A stretch of DNA of 64,000 bases from PALSA-129 sp050014595. GTDB taxonomy: Bacteria > Acidobacteriota > Terriglobia > Bryobacterales > Bryobacteraceae. The notes under the pieces are model-generated. The model saw nothing but the letters and a program-made list of their open reading frames with translations. It was not told the DNA's origin and did not search any database. The translations under genes were made by a program, and so were the position numbers. How positions within the stretch are numbered: position 1 is the stretch's first letter; every line of letters begins with the position of its first letter. Below, piece after piece: positions 24,122 through 33,251 of this stretch. The stretch spans positions 1-64,000 of the forward strand of contig JBEKDA010000002.1 in NCBI GenBank assembly GCA_050014595.1, in the 5' to 3' direction.

Positions 24122-25396
24122 CTAATCCACCGCCGCCACGGTTTGGAACGGGCTTGCCAGGTTGTTCGTTCCATCAAATTCGAAGTCAATGGTGCCTTCG
24201 ATTTCGATTTCCGGTTTCCGCTCGATCGCTGCCCGCAGATTTTCGCTCACAGCCAAGCGTCCCAGTTCCATGGTGTTGCGGATCCAGCAGTACGTCACTT
24301 CTCCCAGATCCACCTTGCCCACGGTCGGCGCGATCCGCTCCAGGCATTCGCGGTCGGTAGGGAAGTGGATGGGCGTGCGGATGGCGGCGGGCGTATTGGC
24401 CGTCAGCGAGTTGATCCAGGTCGGCTCCCAGTCGATGCGATCCACAAGCCGGTTGGTTACCACGTCGGCCAGGCCCAGCCCCACGCCGCTGTTGTAGGTG
24501 AGCTCGCTCAGGTCGCGAACGAATAAGCGCTCGAAGCGCGGCGTGTCCGGCCAGGGATTGTACTGTCCGATGACGCTGCGGTTCACCACCTTGGTGTCCA
24601 TGCCGGCGCCGCTGATGTTTTTGCCGATTTCGTCCAGGATCAGGATGTCGGCGTCCACCGGAACCCGGGCCATCCAGGATTTCACCAGCGCCAGGTTGGC
24701 CTCCTCGCGCTGCTCCATGGCTTCCACCGGCACGGCTTCGAGCTTGGCGGTGTTGTGCCAGGCGTCTTCCAGAATCGCCAGCCCGCCCAGAATCCTGCCG
24801 GAACCGAGCACTTGCCGTCCCACCGTGCGGATCACGTGCTCCAGCCCCAGCCGGTAGGCGTAGGAATGGTAGCGTTGCGCGCCGGCGAATTTGCCGAGCC
24901 CGATGGCCATCATTTTAAAGAGGCCGCTCTCGATCTTTCCGGCGAAATCCGTGTGCCACTTCACGCGACCCACCAGCATGACGCCATCGGATTCGTAGGC
25001 CTTGCGGTCCATGAAGGCTTCGATGCCGTCGGCGGTCTTGCCGAGCGAGACCACTTCCAGTTGGCTCACCAGCGGGCAGCCCATGGTCGCTTCGGTGATG
25101 CCGTAGTGGGCCAACACGCCGGCTTGTCCCTGCGCCGAAGCCGCGCCATGGCTGCCCATGGCGGGAAACAGGAACGGCTGCATGCCCTGTTCCTGCCAGT
25201 ACCGCACCACGCCGCGCACAATCGCAGCGATGTTGTGGATGCCCCGGCTACCCACGCCGATGGCGATGCGCGCTCCCGGTTTGACTCGCGCGGCAAAGCC
25301 GCTGGCTGCTAACTGTTGGCGCACTTCGGCGGGGACATCGGGAATCCGGCGGTCGGGAAACTTCTGCCGTACCACCAGCAGGCGTGGAAATTTCAT
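24122..25396 (-). CDS. LarA-like (DUF2088 / nickel-pincer racemase family) protein
   Basis: A 424-residue cytosolic protein. The N-terminal domain has IAIGVGSRGIHNIAAIVRGVV and FLFPAMGSHGAAS, resembling the LarA N-terminal domain with its glycine-rich loop and histidines; GRVKWHTDFAGKIESG may carry further active-site His/Lys. LarA enzymes racemise or epimerise 2-hydroxy acids with a nickel-pincer cofactor. TAAAAT lies about 10 bases upstream of the ATG. The genes for cofactor synthesis (larB, C, E) are not in the window. Family call is fairly good; substrate unknown. Confidence 0.75.
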   Translation of the reverse strand: MKFPRLLVVRQKFPDRRIPDVPAEVRQQLAASGFAARVKPGARIAIGVGSRGIHNIAAIVRGVVRYWQEQGMQPFLFPAMGSHGAASAQGQAGVLAHYGITEATMGCPLVSQLEVVSLGKTADGIEAFMDRKAYESDGVMLVGRVKWHTDFAGKIESGLFKMMAIGLGKFAGAQRYHSYAYRLGLEHVIRTVGRQVLGSGRILGGLAILEDAWHNTAKLEAVPVEAMEQREEANLALVKSWMARVPVDADILILDEIGKNISGAGMDTKVVNRSVIGQYNPWPDTPRFERLFVRDLSELTYNSGVGLGLADVVTNRLVDRIDWEPTWINSLTANTPAAIRTPIHFPTDRECLERIAPTVGKVDLGEVTYCWIRNTMELGRLAVSENLRAAIERKPEIEIEGTIDFEFDGTNNLASPFQTVAAVD

Positions 25397-25499
25397 GATG
25401 CTTCTATTTTAGCCCGCTGCTTAATGCTCTTTTCATCAATACCCTCTCCTATTGGCGAAGACCGCTCCCTCACGGTCGTGCGACAAGTCGCGGCTCGGA

Positions 25500-26120
25500 T
25501 TATTCGGTTTCCCACTCCGATTCCAGCAGCCGCGAGTATTCCCCGGAGGCAAACAGATCGAACCGGAAATTCCGCGCGGCCACCGTCAGGTGCGGCTCCA
25601 GTTGCATGAAACAGCGGTACATCGCGTCGGCGTAGCGGTGATAGTTGCGCAGGAACTCTTCCGACAGCGCATCAAACGCCGGCGGGGCCGTGAACAGGGT
25701 GTTGAGGCCGATGGCCCGCGAGAAAATCGAGCTGTAATCGGCCACGCCCCAGCTCTCGAGCTTCTCTTTCACCACGGCCGGCGTGCCTCCCGTCAGCAGG
25801 CCCGCGAAACTCTGGGCGCGCACTTCCATCCCCGCCAGTTCGGGCGCCCGTGCCGCCCAATCCAGGCATTGGTCTATCCAGCGGAAAACGTCCTTCCCCA
25901 GGAAGAAGAGCATGCGGATCTCCGCATACCTCCCGCCCAGCATCCGCTTTTGCAAGGCTTCCGGGTCTGTTCCGTCGCTTGGGATCAGACCGGATAACAT
26001 CAACGCCGCCTTAGAGTTATCCAACAACGTGGAGGGCGGGATGCGCTCGTTGAAGGGATGCAGAATCAGCGGTGGCAGGTCAAATTGCAGGTCGCCAAGT
26101 GTCGCACAGGGCTGTGACAT
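25500..26120 (-). CDS. Hypothetical protein
   Basis: A 206-residue soluble protein, mostly helical by composition, with no signal peptide, no membrane helix and no motif I recognise. Features: LQFDLPPLILHPFNERIPPS near the N-terminus, RYAEIRMLFFLGKDVFRWID, and a C-terminal FRFDLFASGEYSRLLES. It sits between the LarA-like gene and the GntR regulator on the same strand and may share their regulation. Confidence 0.7.
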   Translation of the reverse strand: MSQPCATLGDLQFDLPPLILHPFNERIPPSTLLDNSKAALMLSGLIPSDGTDPEALQKRMLGGRYAEIRMLFFLGKDVFRWIDQCLDWAARAPELAGMEVRAQSFAGLLTGGTPAVVKEKLESWGVADYSSIFSRAIGLNTLFTAPPAFDALSEEFLRNYHRYADAMYRCFMQLEPHLTVAARNFRFDLFASGEYSRLLESEWETE

Positions 26121-26251
26121 TCTTCCCCCCTTTCCTTATCGGCGGAACTCGGCCAAAACTTGAGCGCTGCATTCCAAAGCACCAACTCCGGTTCGGCGGG
26201 AACCTCAGATACGCAGCGCAATTCGGGTCATTGAGCGGGGAAAAGTTTCCC

Positions 26252-27019
26252 TCAACCGTTAAGGGTGAGGGCCTGCTGCTCGCCGGCGTTCTTGACCAGG
26301 TCAAGCACGATGGAATAGCGGTCGCCGCGGACGGTCGACTGCACGAATTCGAAGGGCCGCTCATTGTGCGTGAGGGTCACGCGTTCCACCCCAAAGACCG
26401 GGGAGCCGGCCGCAATTTCCAGCAGCGCTGCCGTGGAGGCGTCCGCCAGCGCGGCAACATAGGTCTCTCGGGCTCGCGCGGGATACAAGTGGTAGCGAGT
26501 CTGCAAGACTTCGTAGAGCGACATGCCATCGGCCAACTGTAGGCCCGGCACTAAGGCAGCGGGGATATGGGCGATCTGGACTCCCAGGGGCTCCTCGCCG
26601 GCCAGCCGCAACCGCTTCAAAATCAACACCGGGGACTTGGCGGGAAGCCGCAACGCGTCGGCCACGCGCGCATCCGCCTCGGCTTCGAATTGGGCCAGCA
26701 CCCGGGACGTGGCCACCAGATTATGGCGCCGCATCTCTTCCGTAAAACTGGTTAATTCGCGGGGGCCCTCGTCAAACTTGCGCCGGGCGACGAACGTGCC
26801 ACGCCCCTGCTCGCGCCGGATATAGCCGAGTTGAGCCAGTTCCTGAAGCGCCTGCCGGACCGTGATCTTGCTGACGTGAAAGCGCCCGGCGACTTCCTGT
26901 TCACTGGGCAGGCGCTCATCGGGCCGCCACCGCCCGGACTCAATCTCAGCCTTTAGGACGTTTTGAAGTTGGTGGTAGAGGGGTACCGCCAAATCCTTGT
27001 CGAGAAGACCAATTGACAT
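26252..27019 (-). CDS. GntR-family regulator with UTRA effector domain
   Basis: A 255-residue HutC-type regulator. The winged helix is at 10-75 (PLYHQLQNVLKAEIESGRW, RLPSEQEVAGRFHVSKITVR, EQGRGTFVARR). The UTRA ligand domain is at 95-245 (RLRLAGEEPLGVQIAHIP, GSPVFGVERVTL, FVQSTVRGDRYSI). It is divergent from the TonB receptor gene and its start codon overlaps a perfect dyad, so autoregulation and control of the receptor are likely. The ligand is typically a sugar phosphate or amino acid derivative. Confidence 0.93.
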   Translation of the reverse strand: MSIGLLDKDLAVPLYHQLQNVLKAEIESGRWRPDERLPSEQEVAGRFHVSKITVRQALQELAQLGYIRREQGRGTFVARRKFDEGPRELTSFTEEMRRHNLVATSRVLAQFEAEADARVADALRLPAKSPVLILKRLRLAGEEPLGVQIAHIPAALVPGLQLADGMSLYEVLQTRYHLYPARARETYVAALADASTAALLEIAAGSPVFGVERVTLTHNERPFEFVQSTVRGDRYSIVLDLVKNAGEQQALTLNG

Positions 27020-27034
27020 CCTATTGTTAGGATG
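27017..27034. promoter_or_regulatory. Likely GntR operator
   Basis: Perfect inverted repeat CATCCTA-TTGT-TAGGATG. It overlaps the GntR start codon and lies just upstream of the putative -35 of the divergent TonB receptor gene. Confidence 0.6.
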
Positions 27035-27045
27035 ACATAATCACC

Positions 27046-27074
27046 TTGATACGTGCAAGGGTGTTCTTTAGCTA
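27046..27074 (+). promoter_or_regulatory. Putative promoter of the TonB-dependent receptor gene
   Basis: TTGATA (27046-27051), 17 bases, TAGCTA (27069-27074). An AT-rich leader follows, then GGGGGAAAA before the ATG at 27099. Confidence 0.4.
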
Positions 27075-27098
27075 TATAAAATTTGTTTTGGGGGAAAA

Positions 27099-30000
27099 AT
27101 GAAGAAGCTTCTTTGGATTTGCTTACTGGCAATGGCGGTGGCGGCGTGCCTGGCCGCGCAAGATATTTCCGCAACCATTGGCGGCACGGTTCTGGATGCC
27201 AGCGGCGGCGGCGTGGCGAACGCCAAGGTGACCATCACGAATACCGACCGCAACCAGGTGGTGCGTGAACTCACAACCGAGACAGCGGGCACCTACTCGG
27301 CTCCGCTGCTGCCGATTGGAAACTACTCGATTAAAGTCGAAGCCAAAGGGTTCAAGACGGAAACCCGGACCGGCATCGTACTGAACGCAAAGGACAGCTT
27401 GAAGATCAATATCGAGCTGCAGGTTGGTGCGATCACCGAGACGGTGGAAGTGAAGACGCAGGCAACGGCGGTGGAACTCGGCACCACGGCCAATGCCAGC
27501 ACCATCGAAGGCACGCAGGTGCGCGAACTGTCTCTCTCCACGCGCAACTACGAGCAACTGGTCGCGCTGATGCCGGGCGTCACGGCCAACACCACCGATC
27601 AACTGTATATCGGCAACTCGTCGCCTGCCGGCACGGCCGCCACCTTGCCCTTTTCGGTGAACGGCAACCGCAATTCCGCGAATAACTGGACGGTGGACGG
27701 CGCCGACAACGTGGACCGCGGCAGCAACCTGACGCTGATGACCTTCCCGAGCGTGGACTCGATCGCGGAATTCAAGGTGGAGCGCAGCCTCTATACGGCC
27801 GATACCGGCCGGGCCGGCGGTGCGCAGATTAATGTAGTGACCAAGAGCGGCACAAACCAATACCATGGCGATCTCTACGAGTTCGTCCGCAACAACGCCT
27901 TCGAGGCCAACAACTGGATCAATAACGCGCAGAACGTGCTGGTGAACGGTTCGGTGCAGCCTCCGCCATTGCGCTGGAATGATTTTGGCGGGACCGTCGG
28001 CGGACCGGTGCCGTTGGGCCGCAAGGACAACCACAAGACCTTCTTCTTCTTCTCGGAAGAGGCGCGGCGCATCCACACCTATACGACGTTCAATCCGACC
28101 CTGCCGACGCAGGCGATGATCCAGGGCACAATGCCGGTAGCGGTGTGCACCTCGTATTCAATCGCCACGGCAACCTGCCTGGCGACGGGGACCCAGATCA
28201 CGTCGATCAATCCGATTGCTGCCGAGTATATCAAGGACATCTTCGGCAAGATTCCACTTCCCGCCACGAACTCCATCACGGCAACCACTTCCGAGTTCTT
28301 CCCGGAGCAAAACATCTACAACAGCAGGCAGGAGATTGTGCGCGTCGACCACACCTTCAACGAGAAGTTCTCGCTGTGGGGCAAATTCGAAAACGACAGC
28401 ATTCCCACTACCGAACCGGGTGGCCTGTTCACGGGCGCGAACATTCCGGGCCTGGCCACCACCAGCACTAACTCGCCGGGAAGAGCATACGTGGCGCACG
28501 CCATTTACAGCATCCGGCCCACCCTGATCAACGACGCCAGCTTCAACTTTACGCAGAGCGCCATTCATTCGACGCCGGAGGGGATCGCGGCCAAGGCAAA
28601 CAGCCCGGACATCAACCCTCCGGAGCCATTTACCAACACGCAAGGCGTGATTCCGACGGTAAGCGAAGGCGGATCGAGCATCGTGGGCTACGGTCCATAC
28701 AACGAATTCAATAAGAATTACAACGTCTACGACGCAGTTACCTGGATCCACGGACGCCACACGATGAAGTTTGGCTTCAGCGCGAACCGTTATAACAAGA
28801 CTGAGAACGCGGCCAGCGATCAAGGAACGTTCACCTTTGCAAACACTGGCAATCCATCGGGTTCGTCGGCCTCCTTCGTGCAGTCGTTCGCCAATTTCCT
28901 GCTGGGCAACGTCTCCAGTTTCACCCAGCCTTCGGCAGACATCACCCCCAATCTCTGGACGTGGCAGGATGAGGCCTGGGCCCAGGACGACTTCAAAGTG
29001 GCCCCGCGGCTGACTCTGTATTTTGGCGTTCGCTGGTCGTACTTCGGGCAGCCCACGGACAAGAACGGGGAGTTGTCGAGCTTCGATCCGGCGCTGTACA
29101 ATCCGGCTCTGGCGCCCAAGATCGATCCGACCTCCGGCAACATTATTGTCGGCAGCGTGACCATGCCGTACACCAACGGCATTATTATCGGCGGCAAGAA
29201 TTCGCCGTGGGGTTCCAAGATTGCGCCCGACCAGTACAAGAGCTTCGCTCCGCGGGTGGGCCTGGCCTGGGATCCGACGGGCAGCGGCAAGACATCGGTG
29301 CGCGCCGGCTACGGCGTGTACTACGACTCGAGCCTGTTCGGCACCTACGAGCAGGCGATCTTTCAGAACCCGCCGTTTGTTTCGAGTGTCACGCTGAGCA
29401 ACGCGCCGTTCTCCAACGTTTCGTCGGGCACGCCCCCGGGAACGGTTTCGACCGAGTATATCCGCTCGATGCAGCTTCCCAACCTGGTCCCGTACGTGCA
29501 GCAGTGGAGCGCCGACGTGCAGCGCCAGTTGCCCATGGACATGGTGCTCGACGTGGCCTACTCCGGTTCCAAGGGAACGCACCTGATCGGCATCGTGGAT
29601 CTGGACCAGGCTCCTCCGGGCGTGGCGCTGGCGGCCGGCCTGCATGCGGCTAACACCAATACGATCTTCACGACGGCCGACGATCCGCACATCAACGCGG
29701 TGCGGCCCTACCTGGGATACAACGCCATCAACGCCATCGAATCGGCCTTCGATTCCAACTACCACGCGCTGCTGGTGAGCTTCAAGAAGCGGTTTTCGAC
29801 GGCGGGGTTGATCGGGGTCTCCTACACATATTCAAAGAATCTCACCGACAACGCTTCCGACCGTTCCAACGCTCCGCAGAGCAGCTACAACTATCACGAG
29901 GGCGAATACGGCCCGGCGACGCTCGACCGGCAACAGGTGCTCAACATCAACTATGTGTACGAAATTCCTATCTTCAAGAACAACCACGGCCCGGCGGGCC

Positions 30001-30497
30001 TCGTGCTCGGGGGCTGGGAATTGTCGGGAATTCTGACCATGTACACGGGATCGCCCTTCACGGTGACCACTTCGAGCGTTGACCCGGCCGGTCTGGGCCT
30101 GCTGGGCAACAGCGCTTCCAGCTCGCGGCCCGACATGTTGTGCGATCCCAACGCCAATGCGCCGCACCTGGCCCCCGGCTTCACGGGTACGGGAAAGCCG
30201 ACCTGGTTCAACACCGCCTGCTTCGCGCCGGTCCCGCAGGGCGCCATCCGCCCGGGCAACGCCGGCCGCGGCACGGTGCGCGGACCGGGCTACGGAAACC
30301 TGGACGGATCTCTGATCAAGAACTTCCACTTCACGGAACGTGCCAGTTTGCAACTGCGGGGCGAATTCTTCAACCTTACCAACCACGCCAACCCGAACGG
30401 CTATGCCAGCACCAACATCACCAGCAGTTCGTTCGGCGAGATCAGTTCCTACCGCCAGGCGCGGCAGGTTCAGATCGGGGCGAAATTCACGTTCTGA
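27099..30497 (+). CDS. TonB-dependent receptor with carboxypeptidase-regulatory N-terminus (Oar-like)
   Basis: A 1132-residue outer membrane protein. Signal peptide 1-20; a carboxypeptidase-regulatory-like domain at 24-105 (GGTVLDASGGGVANAKVTIT); a plug-like region (SVNGNRNSANNWTVDGADNV, INVVTKSGTNQYHGDLYEFV); then a long beta-barrel ending QARQVQIGAKFTF with the terminal Phe needed for outer membrane insertion. This size and layout are abundant in Solibacter-type genomes and are thought to import plant or microbial oligomers. A strong ribosome binding site precedes the ATG. Control by the adjacent GntR protein is inferred. Confidence 0.95.
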   Translation: MKKLLWICLLAMAVAACLAAQDISATIGGTVLDASGGGVANAKVTITNTDRNQVVRELTTETAGTYSAPLLPIGNYSIKVEAKGFKTETRTGIVLNAKDSLKINIELQVGAITETVEVKTQATAVELGTTANASTIEGTQVRELSLSTRNYEQLVALMPGVTANTTDQLYIGNSSPAGTAATLPFSVNGNRNSANNWTVDGADNVDRGSNLTLMTFPSVDSIAEFKVERSLYTADTGRAGGAQINVVTKSGTNQYHGDLYEFVRNNAFEANNWINNAQNVLVNGSVQPPPLRWNDFGGTVGGPVPLGRKDNHKTFFFFSEEARRIHTYTTFNPTLPTQAMIQGTMPVAVCTSYSIATATCLATGTQITSINPIAAEYIKDIFGKIPLPATNSITATTSEFFPEQNIYNSRQEIVRVDHTFNEKFSLWGKFENDSIPTTEPGGLFTGANIPGLATTSTNSPGRAYVAHAIYSIRPTLINDASFNFTQSAIHSTPEGIAAKANSPDINPPEPFTNTQGVIPTVSEGGSSIVGYGPYNEFNKNYNVYDAVTWIHGRHTMKFGFSANRYNKTENAASDQGTFTFANTGNPSGSSASFVQSFANFLLGNVSSFTQPSADITPNLWTWQDEAWAQDDFKVAPRLTLYFGVRWSYFGQPTDKNGELSSFDPALYNPALAPKIDPTSGNIIVGSVTMPYTNGIIIGGKNSPWGSKIAPDQYKSFAPRVGLAWDPTGSGKTSVRAGYGVYYDSSLFGTYEQAIFQNPPFVSSVTLSNAPFSNVSSGTPPGTVSTEYIRSMQLPNLVPYVQQWSADVQRQLPMDMVLDVAYSGSKGTHLIGIVDLDQAPPGVALAAGLHAANTNTIFTTADDPHINAVRPYLGYNAINAIESAFDSNYHALLVSFKKRFSTAGLIGVSYTYSKNLTDNASDRSNAPQSSYNYHEGEYGPATLDRQQVLNINYVYEIPIFKNNHGPAGLVLGGWELSGILTMYTGSPFTVTTSSVDPAGLGLLGNSASSSRPDMLCDPNANAPHLAPGFTGTGKPTWFNTACFAPVPQGAIRPGNAGRGTVRGPGYGNLDGSLIKNFHFTERASLQLRGEFFNLTNHANPNGYASTNITSSSFGEISSYRQARQVQIGAKFTF

Positions 30498-30518
30498 CCG
30501 CAGGTTAATCGTTGCAAC

Positions 30519-30557
30519 AGGGCCGGCTTTCCCGCAAGGGGTCGCCGGCCCTTTTTA
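30519..30557 (+). terminator. Rho-independent terminator of the TonB receptor gene
   Basis: AGGGCCGGC (30519-30527) pairs with GCCGGCCCT (30544-30552), followed by a T run. It lies 22 bases after the stop codon. Confidence 0.85.
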
Positions 30558-30560
30558 TTC

Positions 30561-30673
30561 GTGGCGCGCGCACTCGTGCGTGCCGCGTCCCCACTCTTGG
30601 GGACGCGGGCTTCGCGGCGGGCAAGAACGTGTCCGCATGAGTGCGGACACGGCACGTTGAGAACGTGCGCCAC
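30561..30673. repeat. Composite hairpin element with GTGGCGC/GCGCCAC ends
   Basis: Outer arms GTGGCGC (30561-30567) and GCGCCAC (30667-30673) enclose CGCAC-TC-GTGCG, CGCGTCCCCA-CTCT-TGGGGACGCG, CGTGTCCGCA-TGAG-TGCGGACACG and GCACGTT-GAG-AACGTGC. Loops keep a CTC or GAG core while stems differ. Same family as part of 4617-4772. Confidence 0.75.
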
Positions 30674-30685
30674 AACATGGCCTGG

Positions 30686-31369
30686 TCATTCGGGCTCGAA
30701 CCGGTAGCCGATGTCGCGGATGGTCTGGATGTACTTCGGGCTGTGCGGGTCTGGCTCGATCTTGGCGCGCAGCGTGGTGACACAGCGGTCGATGCTGCGC
30801 GGGGTCACGAAGACCGAATTGCCCCAAACGGCGTCCAGGATGTCGTTGCGCGCCAGGGCGCGGCCGGGGCGCGCCGCCAGATAGGCCAGCAGTTGGAACT
30901 CCTTGGCGGTCAATTCCACTTCGGCGCCGCCGCGAAACAGCTTGTGCGCGGCCAGATTCAACTCGAACTCGCCGAAGCGGCAGCCAGCATCGCGCGCCGA
31001 CTGGCGGCGCCGCAAGAAGGCGTTCACACGCGCCACCAGCTCGCGGATTTTGAAGGGCTTGGTGACGTAATCGTCGGCGCCCAGGTTCAGCCCCAGCACG
31101 ATGTCTTCTTCCTGGCCGCGCGCGGTCAACATGATGATGGGTACGTCCATCGAGTGCTCGCGGATGGCGCGGCAAATCTCGTAGCCGTTCACCTTGGGGA
31201 GCATGATGTCGAGCAGGATCAAGTCGGGCTGCGCGGAAAGCGCCAGTTCCAGGCCTCGCTCGCCATCGGCCGCCGAAAGCACCTGGCAGCCCTTGGCGGC
31301 GAACGTGTCGGTGAGGCCGCGCAACAGCGCCGGCTCATCTTCCACAATCAGGATGCGGCTTCCGTTCAT
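30686..31369 (-). CDS. OmpR-type response regulator
   Basis: A 227-residue regulator. Receiver domain 1-120: acidic pair in VEDEPALL, phospho-acceptor Asp54 in LILLDIMLP, Thr in MLTARG, Lys in YVTKPFKIRE. Winged-helix output at about 130-227 (ELTAKEFQLLAYLAARPGR, RSIDRCVTTLRAKIEPDP, YIQTIRDIGYRFEP). Its ATG overlaps the stop of the histidine kinase gene, so the pair is co-translated. Regulon unknown. Confidence 0.95.
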   Translation of the reverse strand: MNGSRILIVEDEPALLRGLTDTFAAKGCQVLSAADGERGLELALSAQPDLILLDIMLPKVNGYEICRAIREHSMDVPIIMLTARGQEEDIVLGLNLGADDYVTKPFKIRELVARVNAFLRRRQSARDAGCRFGEFELNLAAHKLFRGGAEVELTAKEFQLLAYLAARPGRALARNDILDAVWGNSVFVTPRSIDRCVTTLRAKIEPDPHSPKYIQTIRDIGYRFEPE

Positions 31370-33243
31370 GCGGCCTCCGGAATGGCCACGGAAAACGTGC
31401 TGCCCCGGCCTGGCTGGCTCTTCACCGCGACGGACCCGCCGTGCGCGCGCACAATGAATTCCACGATGCTCAGGCCGAGGCCGCAGCCGTCGGCGTCGCG
31501 CGCCAGGCGGCGATCCACCTGGTAGAAGCGGCGGAAGATTTTCTTCTGCTCGCGCGGGGCGATGCCGATCCCGTTGTCCTCCACAGCAAAGACCACGCGG
31601 CTGTTTTCGCGGTAGGCCCGGACGGCGATGTGTTTCTCTCCGGGTGAATATTTCCAGGCGTTATCGAGCAGGTTGAGCAGCACGGTGACCAGCGCGCTTT
31701 CGTCGGCGCGCACCGGCGGCAAACCGGGGCTGACCTCCACCTCCAGGCGGCAATCGGGCGCATGGAGACGCTCGTGGGCGGCTTCGATGGCCGATTGGAC
31801 CACCGCGTCCGGCTTCGTCATGCTGAATTCGAACTTCTGGCGGTTGCGCTCCAGTCGCGAAAAGGTCAGGAAGTTTTCGATCACGCCGCTCAGCCGCAGG
31901 TTCTCGTGCGCGATCAACTCCAAGTAGTCGTGGGTGCGTTGCGCGTCGGGCTTTTCGTCTTCGAGCAGCGAATCCACCAGCAGGCGCACGGAAGACAGGG
32001 GAGTTTTCAGCTCATGCGAGACGGCGGCGACCAGGTCGGTCTTCATCCGCGCCAGCCGCCATTGGCGGCGCAGGGCCTGGCCGGCGATCAACGCGGTGAC
32101 GGTCACCACCGAAATCGCCAGGAAGCCGACCCACAGGTAGGAGACCATCTGGCGGTGGGAGATCTGGGCGGAGGTTGCCGAATCGGGGCGGGGAATTGTG
32201 ATCTGCCAATCGGGCGCCTGGCCGGCCGGTGTTTGCGGAGGCAGCGCGGCTTCGACCGGCGAGCCTTCGGCGAGCTTGTGCGTGGCCGCCAACACCGTCG
32301 AGGTTCGAAACAAGGCGATGACCTGCCCGTTGACGGAAGTGATGCGCCACACGCCGGGCACGCGAGTGGCGCGCAATCCGGCTTCGCTGCGGCTGGCATC
32401 GTCGCTTTCCAGGTATTGTTCGGCCAGCGTTTCGGCGTCGTAGGTGGGCAACGTTTGCGGCCCGATGGCGCGCAGTTCGTTCATGAGAAACAGGCGCTGC
32501 GACGATGGCAGGCCGTTGTTGTAGTCGGTGACGAAACGGTGCAGCAGGGTTGCGGCCACGCGGTCGTTGGGCGCGAGATGTAGAGCCAGTAACTCCTCGT
32601 CGGCGGTGATGGAGCGGCCTTGCAAGTCGGTCGCGCCCATCAACCGGCCGCCGCGAAAATTCTGCGCGATGAGGCGCAGGGCTTCGGACTTGTCGCCTTT
32701 GCGCACCAGGCAGCGGATTTGGGCTTGCAGGGCGCGCGCGACGATGCCGGGGTCCTGCTCGTCGGCGGCCAGACGGCCGTACGCGGCGGCGGCTTCGGCC
32801 AGCGTGCCGGTGCTATTCTCCAAGCGGCGCGCCTCCACCCATTCCTTACGGTGCTCCACCGGGTCGGCGGCGGGCGCGGGAGATGGCGAGGGATAGGCGA
32901 GAGCGCCATCGCGCGTCAGAACAATGACGGAATCGGCCTCGCCGGAGTGCACGGCCAGCTCGAACGCGGCGGCGGCGGGATGGTCGCTAGCCTGCCGATC
33001 GATGGCCGCCACGCGCTCTTTCCAATAGGTACTGGACCGTTCCGTGAAGAGCTTGCGTTGCGCGCTGAGCGAGTCCACGTACGCCTGGTCAAGCTCGCGC
33101 CGGGTCAGCTCCTTCTGGCTGTTGAGAGCGCCGTTCATGAACCAGAGAACCGCGGCAGTGGGCGCCAGCACGCCCAGCAACAGGCACAGCAGAACCAGCC
33201 ACCGACCGGAGTCCGTGCCGCCGAGTTGGGTTCGCAACCGCAC
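31366..33243 (-). CDS. Membrane sensor histidine kinase
   Basis: A 625-residue kinase. Membrane helix about 15-37, an extracytoplasmic region of about 330 residues without a recognisable PAS or Cache motif (it has Ala-rich TPR-like helices at 145-195), membrane helix about 369-390, HisKA with His410 in AAVSHELKTPL, then HATPase (LLNLLDNAWKYSPGEK, VEDNGIGIAPREQKKIFRRF, GLGLSIVEFI). It phosphorylates the co-translated OmpR regulator. The upstream TPR protein ends 8 bases before it and may take part in sensing. Confidence 0.94.
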   Translation of the reverse strand: MRLRTQLGGTDSGRWLVLLCLLLGVLAPTAAVLWFMNGALNSQKELTRRELDQAYVDSLSAQRKLFTERSSTYWKERVAAIDRQASDHPAAAAFELAVHSGEADSVIVLTRDGALAYPSPSPAPAADPVEHRKEWVEARRLENSTGTLAEAAAAYGRLAADEQDPGIVARALQAQIRCLVRKGDKSEALRLIAQNFRGGRLMGATDLQGRSITADEELLALHLAPNDRVAATLLHRFVTDYNNGLPSSQRLFLMNELRAIGPQTLPTYDAETLAEQYLESDDASRSEAGLRATRVPGVWRITSVNGQVIALFRTSTVLAATHKLAEGSPVEAALPPQTPAGQAPDWQITIPRPDSATSAQISHRQMVSYLWVGFLAISVVTVTALIAGQALRRQWRLARMKTDLVAAVSHELKTPLSSVRLLVDSLLEDEKPDAQRTHDYLELIAHENLRLSGVIENFLTFSRLERNRQKFEFSMTKPDAVVQSAIEAAHERLHAPDCRLEVEVSPGLPPVRADESALVTVLLNLLDNAWKYSPGEKHIAVRAYRENSRVVFAVEDNGIGIAPREQKKIFRRFYQVDRRLARDADGCGLGLSIVEFIVRAHGGSVAVKSQPGRGSTFSVAIPEAA

Positions 33244-33251
33244 GGCAGGCC

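Noticed and set aside
28158..29765. 535-residue open frame on the minus strand
   Set aside because: Shadow of the TonB receptor gene; Arg/Val/His-rich without domain signals.
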